Shown here in pieces: positions 34,932 to 44,476 of a stretch of DNA of 64,000 bases; the stretch's first letter is position 1; each line of letters opens with the position of its first letter. The notes below the pieces were generated by a model, which made no database searches, was not told the DNA's origin, and saw only the letters and a list, made by a program, of their open reading frames with translations. The translations under genes and the position numbers were made by a program. Origin of the DNA: Hyphomicrobium sp. CS1BSMeth3 (GTDB lineage: Bacteria; Pseudomonadota; Alphaproteobacteria; Rhizobiales; Hyphomicrobiaceae); contig NZ_FPEI01000005.1 in assembly GCF_900117415.1 (NCBI RefSeq), positions 186,001 to 250,000 on the forward strand, in the 5' to 3' direction.

Positions 34932-35809
34932 GGAGCAACTCCTCGCACCAGCTGCATCTTGTTCGCGATGCCATCGAAGAGCTCTGGCCGCTCATCTCGG
35001 AAACCGTCGAGACGCAGCATGGCGAGCACAGCCCGCCCCCTCGGGTCGCGGGGCATGTTGATGAGGGCCTGGCGCAACCGGACGATTGCCGGTGACTGCG
35101 CATCTGCAGCGGGGCAGGCGATCGGCGGAAAGGCAAGCAGCTCCGACTTCCGAACGATGCGAGTGTCCGCACACAAGGCAGGTTCCGCTTCGCGGAGAAC
35201 GTCATAGACATAGCCGTCTACGCTACCGCCTGCGGCGAGGCCGGTCGCGACGGCGCGCACGACATTGCGATGGCCGTAGGTATAGAAGAAGTGGCGAAAG
35301 AAGCGCGCTGGCGATTGGCCCATCTCGGCCAGGGCCGCGCAGGTGACGAGATAGCCCGAGTTGCTGTCCGGATCGGAGAAGGCGTGAACGGTACCCGCAA
35401 GGTCCGACAGGCTCTCCGCCTTCTGACTGGCGCGGGCGACCAGGTAGGACTGGTAGAGCGGCTGTCCGCGCCAAACCGGAACAGCAACGAGGGCAAGTTC
35501 CTCGCGGTACGCGACGAAGGGATAACCGCAGATCCAAGCGGCATCGACCTGCCGAGTGACGAGCAGCGCGGTGATCTCCTGGTAGGTGCGGCGGCTGACA
35601 AGATGTACTGGTCGCCCCATCGCGTGAGCGAGGTAGGCCTTCAACTCCTCGAGCATCACGAGGTCGGAGGTTAGGAGCACGGGGGTGAGCGCAAATCGGA
35701 GAGGCGCATCCGCAGATTGTGCGCGAGTGCGGAGCACGCCGAACGATGCGGCGAGGCTTCCCGCAGCGCCCAGCAATCGGCGGCGACTGATGACCTTTCG
35801 CAACGCCAA
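34928..35809 (-). CDS. aioX: periplasmic arsenite-binding protein AioX
   Basis: 293 residues. A Tat-like signal (SRRRLLGAAGSLAASFGVL) is followed by a PhnD-type solute-binding fold (PLRFALTPVLLTSDLVMLEELKAYL, then QVDAAWICGYPFVAYREELALVAVP). AioX binds As(III) and signals to AioS. In gene order it is the first of aioX-S-R, with 4-base and 11-base overlaps. Confidence 0.92.
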   Translation of the reverse strand: MALRKVISRRRLLGAAGSLAASFGVLRTRAQSADAPLRFALTPVLLTSDLVMLEELKAYLAHAMGRPVHLVSRRTYQEITALLVTRQVDAAWICGYPFVAYREELALVAVPVWRGQPLYQSYLVARASQKAESLSDLAGTVHAFSDPDSNSGYLVTCAALAEMGQSPARFFRHFFYTYGHRNVVRAVATGLAAGGSVDGYVYDVLREAEPALCADTRIVRKSELLAFPPIACPAADAQSPAIVRLRQALINMPRDPRGRAVLAMLRLDGFRDERPELFDGIANKMQLVRGVAP

Positions 35810-35918
35810 AGCTCTCCTCCCAAATGCGATTGCCGAAGGATGGTACCGCTTGATTATGGTTTGAATGCTACGTCTCGAACAAACGCGGAGCCATCGTCCG
35901 CAGAGGCCTCCTGTCTAC

Positions 35919-36677
35919 CTACGTCAGGATGAGTTTGAGCCCCGAGCCCAGCAGCACGCAAGCCAGAACATAACGCATCGCGCGCTCCGGCAGGTAGCGG
36001 GCGCCGACCGACGCGCCGATCACGCCGCCGATGCCCACGGCGACCAGCCAGAATGGCAGGGCGCTTGGGAGTTGCCCGAGCGTCGCGTAAGCGCCGGCGA
36101 GAGCTGCAGTGGAATTCAGAAGATTATAGGCGGCCGTAACCGCCGCTGTCCGGCGGACATCGACCCAGTTCATAGCCAGGATAGCAGGCGCCAGGAAAAT
36201 GCCGCCGCCCGTTCCTGTCGTCCCTGAGACAAAGCCGATGGCCGCGCCAGTCGCCAACGACGGAAGAAACGGCGGCTTCTCTGGAGGCCGAGCCTGGTTT
36301 CCTTCGGCACGGGAGGCTGACCGCAAGATCTGTGCGCCGGCAATGAGCAGGATGGCACCGACCACGGGGTAGTAGACCGAGGCCTGGAGATTGATCGATC
36401 CGCCGATCAGCGAGAACGGAAAGCCGAGCACGGCGAAGGGATAGAACGTGCGCCACGAAAGCATGCCCGCGCGCCAGAATTGGATCGTGCCGATGGCGGC
36501 GACCAGAATATTGAGTGCAAGTGCCGTTGGTTTCATGACGCTCGGTTGGAGCCCCGCAAGCCCCATGACCGCCAGATAGCCCGTGGCGCCGGCCTGTCCG
36601 ACGGCAGCATAAGCCGTTGCCACGAGGAGCAGGATGGCGGCCAATGTGAGGGATTCTGTCGTCATGACATGCGCCAA
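35919..36677 (-). CDS. TSUP (TauE/SafE) family transporter
   Basis: 252 residues with about eight membrane segments. The repeated TSUP halves are visible (GQAGATGYLAVMGLAG and GFVSGTTGTGGGIFLAPAIL, the latter a glycine-rich hallmark). The family exports sulfite, sulfoacetate or other small anions. Its position between aio and ars suggests an anion linked to arsenic or sulfur oxidation, but the substrate cannot be read from the sequence. It is on the same strand as aioX, with 109 bases between. Confidence 0.85.
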   Translation of the reverse strand: MAHVMTTESLTLAAILLLVATAYAAVGQAGATGYLAVMGLAGLQPSVMKPTALALNILVAAIGTIQFWRAGMLSWRTFYPFAVLGFPFSLIGGSINLQASVYYPVVGAILLIAGAQILRSASRAEGNQARPPEKPPFLPSLATGAAIGFVSGTTGTGGGIFLAPAILAMNWVDVRRTAAVTAAYNLLNSTAALAGAYATLGQLPSALPFWLVAVGIGGVIGASVGARYLPERAMRYVLACVLLGSGLKLILT

Positions 36678-36739
36678 CTACGAGGGCGATTCATTGAGAT
36701 GCGTTGGCCGCAACCCTTGTGGCACAGGTCTATCACTCC

Positions 36740-37930
36740 TCAGATCGCCTCCCGTGCCGGCAACCGCAACGACAGCAAGGCGACGAATCCGCAAAGCGAG
36801 AGCACGACGGAGACCGTCAATACGCCGGCACCATAGCGATCTATTAGTACGCCGAACAGAAGCGGCGCAATCGCCTGGGCCATCCGCGCCGGCGCGCCGA
36901 GCAGACCCAATCTATAGCCGTAGTTGTCAGGCCCGAATATCGCGAGTGGAACAGTCCCGCGGGCGATGGTCATGATGCCGGAACCGGCGCCGTGAAAGGC
37001 GGCGAAGACGCCGGCAGCGCCACCGGCACCGAACAGGGCAAGCAGAGCGACTCCGATTGGATGCGCGATCATTGAGAGACGGGCTGACACGATCGGGTGC
37101 TGGTTGCGCAGGATGCTAGCCTCGGCGATGCGCGCCGCGACTTGTGCTGGACCGATCAGCGCACCGGTCGCCACGGCTTGCACAGTAGTGGCACCCGCCG
37201 CCTCGAGGAGGCGTGGCAAGTGAGCCGCCATAGCCGCGACCACCATCCAGCCGACCGCAAAGGCGAATGCCAGGAGGACCATGTTGCGGTCGAAGGGGAT
37301 GTGAGTGACCTGCGCAGTCTCAGTGCGCGTCGCGACGGTATCAAGCGGCTTCGGCAACAGGAATAGATTGAGCGGCAATGCGATCAGGACGTGTGCTGCG
37401 GCCCAGGCGATGCAGGTCCAGCGCCAGCCAAATTCGGCGACGCCTAGCGCTGTTAGCGGCCAGCCGATTGTGCTCGCAAACCCCGCCAGCAGCGAAATGC
37501 CGGTGATGGCCGAGCGGGCTTCCATGCCGTAGATGCGCCCAAGCATCGCGAATGCAGCATCGTAGAGGCCGAGGCCCATGCCGATGCCGAGAAGCAACCA
37601 AGCGAGCCACAGCACCGCAGGCATATGCGCGAGCGCGAGCGTGACTAGGCCAGCCGCGATGACGACGTTCGAGAGGGCAAGAACCTCCCGCCCCCCATAC
37701 GCATCTATGGTGCGGCCGACGCGAGGTCCGATGAGCGCTGAGATCAGCAGCGACGCCGAGAATGCTGCGAAGAACCATATGCTGGAGATGCCGAGGTCAC
37801 GCGATATTGGATCTGCCAGTATTGCTGGCAAATAGTAGCTCGATCCCCACGCCAGTGTTTGGGTGGATCCCAGGATCAGAATAACCGACAACCGAGAGCG
37901 CATCGGACCACTTGTCATTCGCAGAGACAA
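36740..37930 (-). CDS. MFS transporter
   Basis: 396 residues with about 12 membrane helices and no large soluble domain. GPRVGRTIDAYGGREVLAL is a loop 2-3 signature of the family. The substrate is unknown. It lies 62 bases upstream of the TSUP gene on the same strand. It is distinct from ArsJ. Confidence 0.85.
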   Translation of the reverse strand: MSLRMTSGPMRSRLSVILILGSTQTLAWGSSYYLPAILADPISRDLGISSIWFFAAFSASLLISALIGPRVGRTIDAYGGREVLALSNVVIAAGLVTLALAHMPAVLWLAWLLLGIGMGLGLYDAAFAMLGRIYGMEARSAITGISLLAGFASTIGWPLTALGVAEFGWRWTCIAWAAAHVLIALPLNLFLLPKPLDTVATRTETAQVTHIPFDRNMVLLAFAFAVGWMVVAAMAAHLPRLLEAAGATTVQAVATGALIGPAQVAARIAEASILRNQHPIVSARLSMIAHPIGVALLALFGAGGAAGVFAAFHGAGSGIMTIARGTVPLAIFGPDNYGYRLGLLGAPARMAQAIAPLLFGVLIDRYGAGVLTVSVVLSLCGFVALLSLRLPAREAI

Positions 37931-38159
37931 TTGCCGGGACTATGCCCAGAATCGCCTGAAAACCTCATCCGCAACTAGTCGCCGCTGCTCGGGCGTCTGA
38001 TGCGCACATCGGCATCGACGATGCCATAGACGGAATCGCCAGATCAGGCACCTGAAGTGACGAAGCATCCAATCTCGAAATATGCGTGAGGCCGCCATCG
38101 CCGCCCACTCTTCCGTGAGGCGCGCCCTTGTCAGGGCTGTTGGAGGAACGCACGTCCGG

Positions 38160-38900
38160 TCAGATCTCAATCACCATGCCGTCGTCCGCACACCGCTCCG
38201 GCACGCGATGCCGGTTCGCGAGCATCTCGGGCCCGAGATGCGTGAGAACAAGCTGCTTCGCCTTCAGCTCGTGGCGCCGATCACGAATGGTCGGATAATT
38301 TAGGTGAAAGCGAATCGGCTTCTCATAGAAGTAGCACTCGCAAATCATCAGGTCGGCGCCATCTGCGAGTTTCGGCGTGTCGTCGGTCCAATCGCCGTCG
38401 CCCGTGTAGGAGATGATTTTGCCGCCGCAATCGATGCGCAAGCCTGTCGGGTTCGTCTCTTTGGTGTGGTCCGCTGGATAGGGCGTAACGAATAAGCCGC
38501 ACACCTGATGCGTCTTGTACGTTTCCATCTCGATATAGGTCAGCGGAAATTTCGGCTTCATCACATGCATACCCGGCATGAGGGCGTCCCGTGTCTCGGC
38601 CAACCGTGCCTCGGTGTCGCGTGGGCCGGCAATGGTGAGCGGCTTCTCGCGCCGCGCACCGAGCATCGAGTCGGCAAGCAATTGGGGAATGCCGGCACTG
38701 TGGTCGGCGTGGATATGGGTGAGCAAGATGAGATCGATGCTGGTGTGGCGAATGCCGAGCTTGTTGAGAGCGATGAGGCTCGAAGCACCGAAGTCGATCG
38801 CAAACCTGAGGCCGGGGATGTCGACAAGAATGCAGGTCTGAAACCGCCCGCCAGAACCGAATGCGTCGCCTGATCCTACAAATGTGACCGTCGCTTTCAC
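38160..38900 (-). CDS. MBL-fold metallohydrolase (RNase Z-like)
   Basis: 246 residues from a GTG at 38900 that follows GGAGAGATGTA. The metal motif is THIHADHSAGIP (HxHxDH), with further ligands in PADHTKE and SYTGDGDW, and LTHLGPEM as a late histidine. The fold resembles RNase Z and arylsulfatase-type hydrolases. It sits 12 bases after the CoA-transferase gene on the same strand, so the two may act in one degradative pathway; the substrate is unknown. Confidence 0.87.
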   Translation of the reverse strand: MKATVTFVGSGDAFGSGGRFQTCILVDIPGLRFAIDFGASSLIALNKLGIRHTSIDLILLTHIHADHSAGIPQLLADSMLGARREKPLTIAGPRDTEARLAETRDALMPGMHVMKPKFPLTYIEMETYKTHQVCGLFVTPYPADHTKETNPTGLRIDCGGKIISYTGDGDWTDDTPKLADGADLMICECYFYEKPIRFHLNYPTIRDRRHELKAKQLVLTHLGPEMLANRHRVPERCADDGMVIEI

Positions 38901-38912
38901 TACATCTCTCCG

Positions 38913-40133
38913 TCAGATTATTCCGCTGGCCCTCAAGGCCTCGATCTTTGAATTTGGCAGCTCGAGAACCTCTCGCAGAACATCCTCTGTATGCTCGCCG
39001 AGGGTTGGGGGTGCGCGGCGATATTCGACGGGTGTTTCTGACATCTTGAGCGGGCAACCGATGAGATCGACGGTGCCGCTGCCGCTGAGCCCGTGCGGCA
39101 TTGAGATTTTCATGCCGCGTGCGAGTACCTGCGGATCGGCGAAGACCTCGGCCACGTTATTGACCGGTGAGCATGGCACGTTGGCCCGCTCAAGCACTTC
39201 CATCCAGTACGCGGTGGTGTTCGTGCGCAAGAATTCGGTCACGAGCTCGACAAGCTTGTCGCGGTTGCGCACGCGATCGGAGTTAGTGGCGAAGCGTGCA
39301 TCCGAGCTAAGCTCCGGCCGCCCGGCGGCGTCACAGAGACGTTTGAATTGGCCATCGTTGTTGGCGGCGACGATGGCCCATCCGTCCTTGGTCTCGAAGA
39401 CTTGGTAGGGGACCGTATTGGGGTGGGCCGTGCCGAGGCGCTGCGGGATTCCGCCGCCGGTCAAATAGTTCAGACCCTGATTATAGAGCCAACCTACCTG
39501 CACATCGAGCAGGCCGAGATCGATATGTTGACCGATACCGGTTGCGTCACGATGGCGAAGCGCTGAGAGGATGCCGATGGCGGCATAGAGGCCGGTCATC
39601 ACATCGTTGACGGCGATTGGGACTTTGACCGGCGGCCTATCTGGCTCTCCGGTCATACTGATCAGACCGCCGATGCCTTGCGCCACCATGTCGTAACCTG
39701 GTCGCGCCGCATAAGGTCCTGTTTGCCCATAACCGGTGATTGAGCAGTAGACGAGACGAGGCTGCTCTCGGTGCAAGTCTTCATATCCGAGGCCGAGCTT
39801 TTGCAAACCGCCGAGCTTGAAGTTTTCGATCAGCACATCGCAGCGTTGGACAAGCTGCTTGATGGTGGCGGCGCCTTCAGGTTTGGAGAAGTCGACGGCG
39901 ATCGAGCGCTTATTGCGATTGCAGCAGAGGTAGTAGCCGCTTTCGGTCGTGTCGCGGCCGTCGCCATCCTTGACGTACGGAGGGCCCCACGTGCGCGTCT
40001 CGTCGCCGACGCCCGGTCTCTCAACTTTGATGATTTCAGCGCCGAGATCTCCGAGCAGTTGCGTGCAGGAAGGTCCTGCAAGAACCCGGCTGAGATCGAG
40101 TACTCGAATTCCAGCCAACGATCCGCCTGACAT
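38913..40133 (-). CDS. CaiB/BaiF-type CoA-transferase
   Basis: 406 residues from the ATG at 40133, preceded by AGAGGTG. Family III CoA-transferase features are present: LAGIRVLDLSRVLAGPSCTQLLGDLGAEIIKVE at the start, the catalytic Asp region YDMVAQGIGGLISMTG, and the TAHPNTVPYQVFETKDGW segment. It moves CoA between carboxylates. With the SorC-type regulator upstream and the MBL hydrolase downstream, it probably serves catabolism of an unidentified carboxylic acid. Confidence 0.92.
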   Translation of the reverse strand: MSGGSLAGIRVLDLSRVLAGPSCTQLLGDLGAEIIKVERPGVGDETRTWGPPYVKDGDGRDTTESGYYLCCNRNKRSIAVDFSKPEGAATIKQLVQRCDVLIENFKLGGLQKLGLGYEDLHREQPRLVYCSITGYGQTGPYAARPGYDMVAQGIGGLISMTGEPDRPPVKVPIAVNDVMTGLYAAIGILSALRHRDATGIGQHIDLGLLDVQVGWLYNQGLNYLTGGGIPQRLGTAHPNTVPYQVFETKDGWAIVAANNDGQFKRLCDAAGRPELSSDARFATNSDRVRNRDKLVELVTEFLRTNTTAYWMEVLERANVPCSPVNNVAEVFADPQVLARGMKISMPHGLSGSGTVDLIGCPLKMSETPVEYRRAPPTLGEHTEDVLREVLELPNSKIEALRASGII

Positions 40134-40164
40134 GATCGTCACCTCTTATGAGTGTTTTCTCCCT

Positions 40165-40178
40165 TATACATTTGTATA
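40165..40178. promoter_or_regulatory. perfect palindrome upstream of CoA-transferase gene
   Basis: TATACA-TT-TGTATA is a perfect inverted repeat, 31 bases before the CoA-transferase start and directly after the SorC-type gene. It is a good candidate operator for that regulator. Confidence 0.5.
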
Positions 40179-40217
40179 TTTGATTAGTCTAATGTCAACG
40201 ACCGATCGACTACACAA

Positions 40218-41195
40218 CTATGACGCAAGAAGGCCCCCCGCGGCCTGCTCGTCCGTGATCAGGGTATGTGCGAGCTGAGCGGAGAGGGCCGCGCGGATGA
40301 TCGGGACCTTGAAGAACCCGCCGGCGCAGAGCACGAGGTGGGGGATTTTTCGGATGGTGCCAAGCGGAACTGCCACCGTGCGACGGTTGAGTTCGTGGTC
40401 AATCACGCGACCATCGGCATCCACGTATTGATCACAAACACCTCCGACGGCACCGGCAGCGATGAGAGACTTGAGCATCTCTCGCGTGATGGCGCCGTGC
40501 TTGATAATCCAAGTCTTGGGAGTGAGATCGATCGTAGTTAGGAGCGCGATGTCGGCACTGGCAGCTTTCTCGACGACGGTTCGAATAGCGGAACTGCGCA
40601 TGAGGGCTTTCTTTGTAGCCTCGTCATCCGCGTACATGGGCGCCGTCATGTAGTAACATTGAGCGTCAAGAATCTTGGCAAACGAAGCCGCGTTGTCATA
40701 CGGATTGATGACGGCACTGCGGGGAAGGCCGCCGGATAAGGAAACTACGCTTATTCCGCTATTTCTGCGCGGTGCGAGAGATTGGGCCGCAGCAAACACG
40801 GTGCCGCCCCAGCCCAGGGCAAGGATCTCATCCTGTCGGAGAATTTTGGAGATGTACTCGCCGGCAGCGATGCCGACGATATGCCTGACATTGTCCTCGT
40901 CGGCAGGAGAGGGAACCACGACGACGTCCCTCAGGCTGAACTTATCTCGTAGTCGTTCTTCGAGCTCCGCGCACGGGGCGGCGGGCGAGTCGATCGATAT
41001 CCGCACAATCCCTTGGCGTCGGGCATCATTGATGACTTTATTGATCGTTGCTCGACTAAGACCGACACGTTCGGCGACCTGCTGTTGAGTTTGTCCGTCG
41101 TGAAAGTGATACCAACAGATCCGCGCGACCAGTTCCGGCCGCAGGGAAGGAGCGCTTGTCTCGGATCTCTCGCGGTCGTCGGCGTGGCGTGACAC
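40218..41195 (-). CDS. SorC-family transcriptional regulator
   Basis: 325 residues from a GTG at 41195 that follows GGAGGAA. The N-terminal helix-turn-helix (GQTQQQVAERVGLSRATINKVINDARRQGIV) is followed by a SorC effector domain with the sugar-phosphate-isomerase-like fold (EILALGWGGTVFAAAQSLAP). SorC regulators usually sense sugar phosphates; here the downstream gene is a CoA-transferase, so the effector is uncertain. It precedes the CoA-transferase by 84 bases with the palindrome 40165-40178 between. Confidence 0.88.
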   Translation of the reverse strand: MSRHADDRERSETSAPSLRPELVARICWYHFHDGQTQQQVAERVGLSRATINKVINDARRQGIVRISIDSPAAPCAELEERLRDKFSLRDVVVVPSPADEDNVRHIVGIAAGEYISKILRQDEILALGWGGTVFAAAQSLAPRRNSGISVVSLSGGLPRSAVINPYDNAASFAKILDAQCYYMTAPMYADDEATKKALMRSSAIRTVVEKAASADIALLTTIDLTPKTWIIKHGAITREMLKSLIAAGAVGGVCDQYVDADGRVIDHELNRRTVAVPLGTIRKIPHLVLCAGGFFKVPIIRAALSAQLAHTLITDEQAAGGLLAS

Positions 41196-41325
41196 TCAGT
41201 TCCTCCATGGGCAGCGGCATCGAGATCGGCACGAGGTAACCGGCTCGATTGCGGGCTGTGTACCTGTTGACCTACGGCTCGGCATCCGTCATAAAGTTGT
41301 CAATCAATTCTACTATTCAATAATC

Positions 41326-42177
41326 ATGGAAATGAAGGATATCGCCGCTGGCTTCTCCGCGCTCGCACAGGAGACGCGACTGCATCTCATGCGTGTTCTG
41401 GCTTCCCGCGGCGCATCGGGAATGCCTGCCGGCGAGCTGGCGGCCGAGCTCGGCGTATCGCCATCGTCGCTCTCCTATCACCTCGCAGCACTTGAGCAGG
41501 CGCGGCTCGTCCAATCCACACGCCAGGGCCGGTACATCATCTACGCGGTTCGGTTCGCGGGGCTGCGCGCCCTCTTCAATTTCCTGACAGAGACGTGCTG
41601 CGACGGACGACCAGAGCTCTGTGGAGATCTTGCACGGCTAATTCCGGAAGATGCTGATGAGGTGAGCGTTATGACAGCTGCGTTCAATGTCCTGTTCATC
41701 TGCACGCGAAACTCGGCTCGCTCGATCATGGCAGAAGCCATTCTCGAGAAGATTGGCCGGGGGAAATTCAATGCCTATTCGGCGGGATCGATGCCCGCGG
41801 ATGCGCCGATGCCCGAGGTGCTCGAGCGCCTCAAAGTGATGGGCCACGATACTTCGGATCTCCGCTCCAAGTCATGGAACGAATTCACTGGCCCCGACTC
41901 TCCGCGCATGGATTTCGTGTTGACGCTGTGCGACCCGCAAGATGGCGAGGTGTGCCCTGACCTTGGTTCGCGGCCGATCACCGCGGTGTGGCCGTTCCCC
42001 GATCCGGCGCGGTTTCGCGGTTCGGAGGTGGAGCGAACGACGCTCTTGAACGAACTGTACGGGATGATCCGGCGACGCCTCGAGGGCTTCACTAATTTGC
42101 CTTTTGAGACGCTCGATCGCATGGCGCTGAAGGCGCGTCTCGATGAACTCGGTAAGCCCACTACGTATGCCCGTTAA
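41326..42177 (+). CDS. ArsR-ArsC fusion (arsenic repressor and arsenate reductase)
   Basis: 283 residues. Residues 1-95 form an ArsR winged helix ([21 protein letters not shown]), with [10 protein letters not shown] near 88-97 as the likely arsenite site. Residues 125-283 are a thioredoxin-coupled ArsC: the CTRNSARS P-loop (CX5R) and the cysteine pair [12 protein letters not shown]. The fused protein would both sense As(III) and make it from As(V). It heads the operon with gapdh (10 bases on) and arsJ. An AT-rich region at 41296-41325 just before the ATG could hold its operator. Confidence 0.92.
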   Translation: MEMKDIAAGFSALAQETRLHLMRVLASRGASGMPAGELAAELGVSPSSLSYHLAALEQARLVQSTRQGRYIIYAVRFAGLRALFNFLTETCCDGRPELCGDLARLIPEDADEVSVMTAAFNVLFICTRNSARSIMAEAILEKIGRGKFNAYSAGSMPADAPMPEVLERLKVMGHDTSDLRSKSWNEFTGPDSPRMDFVLTLCDPQDGEVCPDLGSRPITAVWPFPDPARFRGSEVERTTLLNELYGMIRRRLEGFTNLPFETLDRMALKARLDELGKPTTYAR

Positions 42178-42187
42178 GGAGAATATC

Positions 42188-43231
42188 ATGCGAGTTGGCA
42201 TCAATGGTATGGGCCGTATGGGACGCCTCGCTTTGCGCGCCGCCATGGGCGGACTTCCCCGGCCCAAGCACGATCCCCGCGCCGGCAACCGGCTCGAGAT
42301 CGCCCACATCAACGAGATCAAAGGCGGCGCCGCGGCGAGCGCGCATCTCCTAGAATTCGACAGCCTCCACGGCCGATGGAACGAGACCATCGGAAGTGAC
42401 GGCGAGAGCGCTATCAGCGTCGCCGGTCGGCGCATAGGTTTCACGGCTGCTGCCGCTCCCGGTGAGGTGCCTTGGGGTGATCTTGGCTGCGAGATCGTGC
42501 TGGAATGCACGGGGAAGTTCCTCAAGCCCGAGCAGCTCCAGGCCTACTTCGATCGCGGCGTGAAGCGTGTCATCGTCGCGGCGCCGGTGAAGGATGAGCG
42601 CGCCCTCAACGTCGTCGTCGGGGTCAATGACAGCCTATACGATCCCGAGCGACATCGCCTTCTCACGGCCGCATCGTGCACGACCAACTGCCTGGCGCCG
42701 GTCGTCAAGGTGGTGCAAGAGGCGATCGGCATCCGCCATGGCCAGATCACGACGATCCACGCACCGACCAACACCAACGTCGTCGTCGATGCGCCACACA
42801 AGGATCTGCGGCGCGCCCGCTCGGCCATGCTTTCGCTGCAGCCGACGACGACCGGCAGCGCCACCGCGATCGCGCTGATCTATCCGGAGCTGAAGGGCAA
42901 ACTCAACGGGCACGCCGTGCGCGCGCCCATCCTCAATGCAAGCCTGACGGATTGCGTCTTCGAGCTCAAGCGGACGACCACCGAGGCTGAGGTGAACGAG
43001 CTCTTTCGGGCGGCGGCGCGCGGTCCACTTGCCGGCATTCTCGGGTACGAGACGCGGCCACTGGTCTCCGCGGACTACGCCAATGATACGCGCAGCTCGA
43101 TCGTCGACGCCCCAAGCACCATGGTGACGGATGGTACGCTGCTCAAGGTCTACAGCTGGTACGACAACGAGGTTGGCTATGTGTGCCGTATGGTCGATCT
43201 CGCCAACATCGTGATTGCGGCGGGAGACTGA
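42188..43231 (+). CDS. ArsJ-associated glyceraldehyde-3-phosphate dehydrogenase
   Basis: 347 residues from the ATG at 42188, preceded by AAGGAGA. NAD fold [14 protein letters not shown]; catalytic Cys in [26 protein letters not shown]-terminal motif. In ars operons this enzyme uses arsenate in place of phosphate to form 1-arseno-3-phosphoglycerate, which ArsJ exports. It is followed directly by arsJ, so this role is preferred over glycolysis. Length is normal. Confidence 0.92.
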   Translation: MRVGINGMGRMGRLALRAAMGGLPRPKHDPRAGNRLEIAHINEIKGGAAASAHLLEFDSLHGRWNETIGSDGESAISVAGRRIGFTAAAAPGEVPWGDLGCEIVLECTGKFLKPEQLQAYFDRGVKRVIVAAPVKDERALNVVVGVNDSLYDPERHRLLTAASCTTNCLAPVVKVVQEAIGIRHGQITTIHAPTNTNVVVDAPHKDLRRARSAMLSLQPTTTGSATAIALIYPELKGKLNGHAVRAPILNASLTDCVFELKRTTTEAEVNELFRAAARGPLAGILGYETRPLVSADYANDTRSSIVDAPSTMVTDGTLLKVYSWYDNEVGYVCRMVDLANIVIAAGD

Positions 43232-43232
43232 G

Positions 43233-44471
43233 ATGACAGAGGCCGTCCGCAACTATCTCATCGTCACGGCATCCTATTGGGGCTTTACACTTGTTGATGG
43301 CGCCCTGCGGATGCTGGTGTTGCTGCATTTCTTCCAGCTCGGCTATTCGCCCTTCACGCTGGCGTTCCTGTTCCTGCTTTATGAGTTCGCTGGCATCGTC
43401 GCCAACCTCGCCGGCGGCTGGCTCGCCACACGCTTTGGCATTCCGCGCATGTTGGCAGTAGGTCAGGCGCTGCAGATCGGCGGCCTGCTCATGCTCTCCG
43501 CGCTCGATCCTAGCTGGACAGCCGCGGTGTCGGTCGCCTGGGTCGTCGCGGCACAGGGCATCGCCGGCCTCGCCAAAGACTTCACGAAGACCGCTTCGAA
43601 GTCGGCGATCAAGGCGACGTCCGCTGAGGGCTCGGGCCAACTCTTCAAATGGGTGGCCTGGTTCACCGGCTCCAAGAACGCCATGAAGGGCATCGGCTTC
43701 TTCGCGGGAGGTTTGTTGCTTCAGGCCGCGGGCTTCAAAGTTGCGTTGTGGCTGATGGCGGGTCTTCTGGCGGTGATCTTCATCGCGGGCCTCGCACTTC
43801 TGCCGCGCCAGCTTGGCAAGGCAAAATCATCGAAGTCCATGCGTGAGCTCTTCGCGAAGTCACGCGGCATCAACCTTCTGGCCGCTGCGCGCGTATTTCT
43901 GTTCGGTGCTCGCGATGTGTGGTTCGTCGTCGGTTTGCCGGTGTTTCTCTATGCGAACGGCTGGCGCTTCATCGAGGTCGGCGGATTTCTTGCCGCATGG
44001 ACGATCTGCTACGGCGGCGTGCAAGCGTTCGCACCGTCTCTCGTGACACGCAGTGCCGATGGCCTCAGTCGTGAAGTTCCCGCGGCGCGCCTCTGGTCTG
44101 CGCTCCTGGTCGCCGTGCCGCTAGCGCTGGCGCTGCTCCTCCAGCTCGAAACCCTTTGGCGGCCCGACCTCATCGTTGCCGCCGGTCTTGCTCTCTTTGG
44201 CTTGCCCTTCGCGGTCAACTCGTCGCTGCACTCCTATCTGATCCTCGCCTACGCGGGATCGGAGAAAGCAGCCGAGGACGTCGGCTTCTACTATGCCGCC
44301 AATGCCATGGGACGGCTCTTCGGCATCATGCTTTCGGGAGCGCTCTATCAGGTCGGCGGCATGACTGCCTGCTTGATCGGATCGGCAGTCATGCTCGCAC
44401 TGTGTTGGTTGATCACGCTCCTACTGCCGACGCGAAACGACGCGCCGCTAGGCGCTGGCCAGCACGCATAG
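43233..44471 (+). CDS. arsJ: organoarsenical efflux MFS transporter ArsJ
   Basis: 412 residues, about 12 membrane helices. ArsJ hallmarks are the N-terminal NYLIVTASYWGFTLVDGALRMLVLLHF and the KDFTKTASKSAIKATSAEGSGQLFKWVAWFTGSKNAMKG loop. It exports 1-arseno-3-phosphoglycerate made by the adjacent GAPDH, giving an arsenate-specific resistance route. The start at 43233 (MTEAVRN) lies 1 base after the gapdh stop. Confidence 0.94.
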   Translation: MTEAVRNYLIVTASYWGFTLVDGALRMLVLLHFFQLGYSPFTLAFLFLLYEFAGIVANLAGGWLATRFGIPRMLAVGQALQIGGLLMLSALDPSWTAAVSVAWVVAAQGIAGLAKDFTKTASKSAIKATSAEGSGQLFKWVAWFTGSKNAMKGIGFFAGGLLLQAAGFKVALWLMAGLLAVIFIAGLALLPRQLGKAKSSKSMRELFAKSRGINLLAAARVFLFGARDVWFVVGLPVFLYANGWRFIEVGGFLAAWTICYGGVQAFAPSLVTRSADGLSREVPAARLWSALLVAVPLALALLLQLETLWRPDLIVAAGLALFGLPFAVNSSLHSYLILAYAGSEKAAEDVGFYYAANAMGRLFGIMLSGALYQVGGMTACLIGSAVMLALCWLITLLLPTRNDAPLGAGQHA

Positions 44472-44476
44472 TCGCG

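Noticed and set aside
37940-38159. Open frames between the MFS and MBL genes
   Set aside because: Arginine-rich translations without any motif or ribosome site; shadow-type frames in GC-rich DNA.
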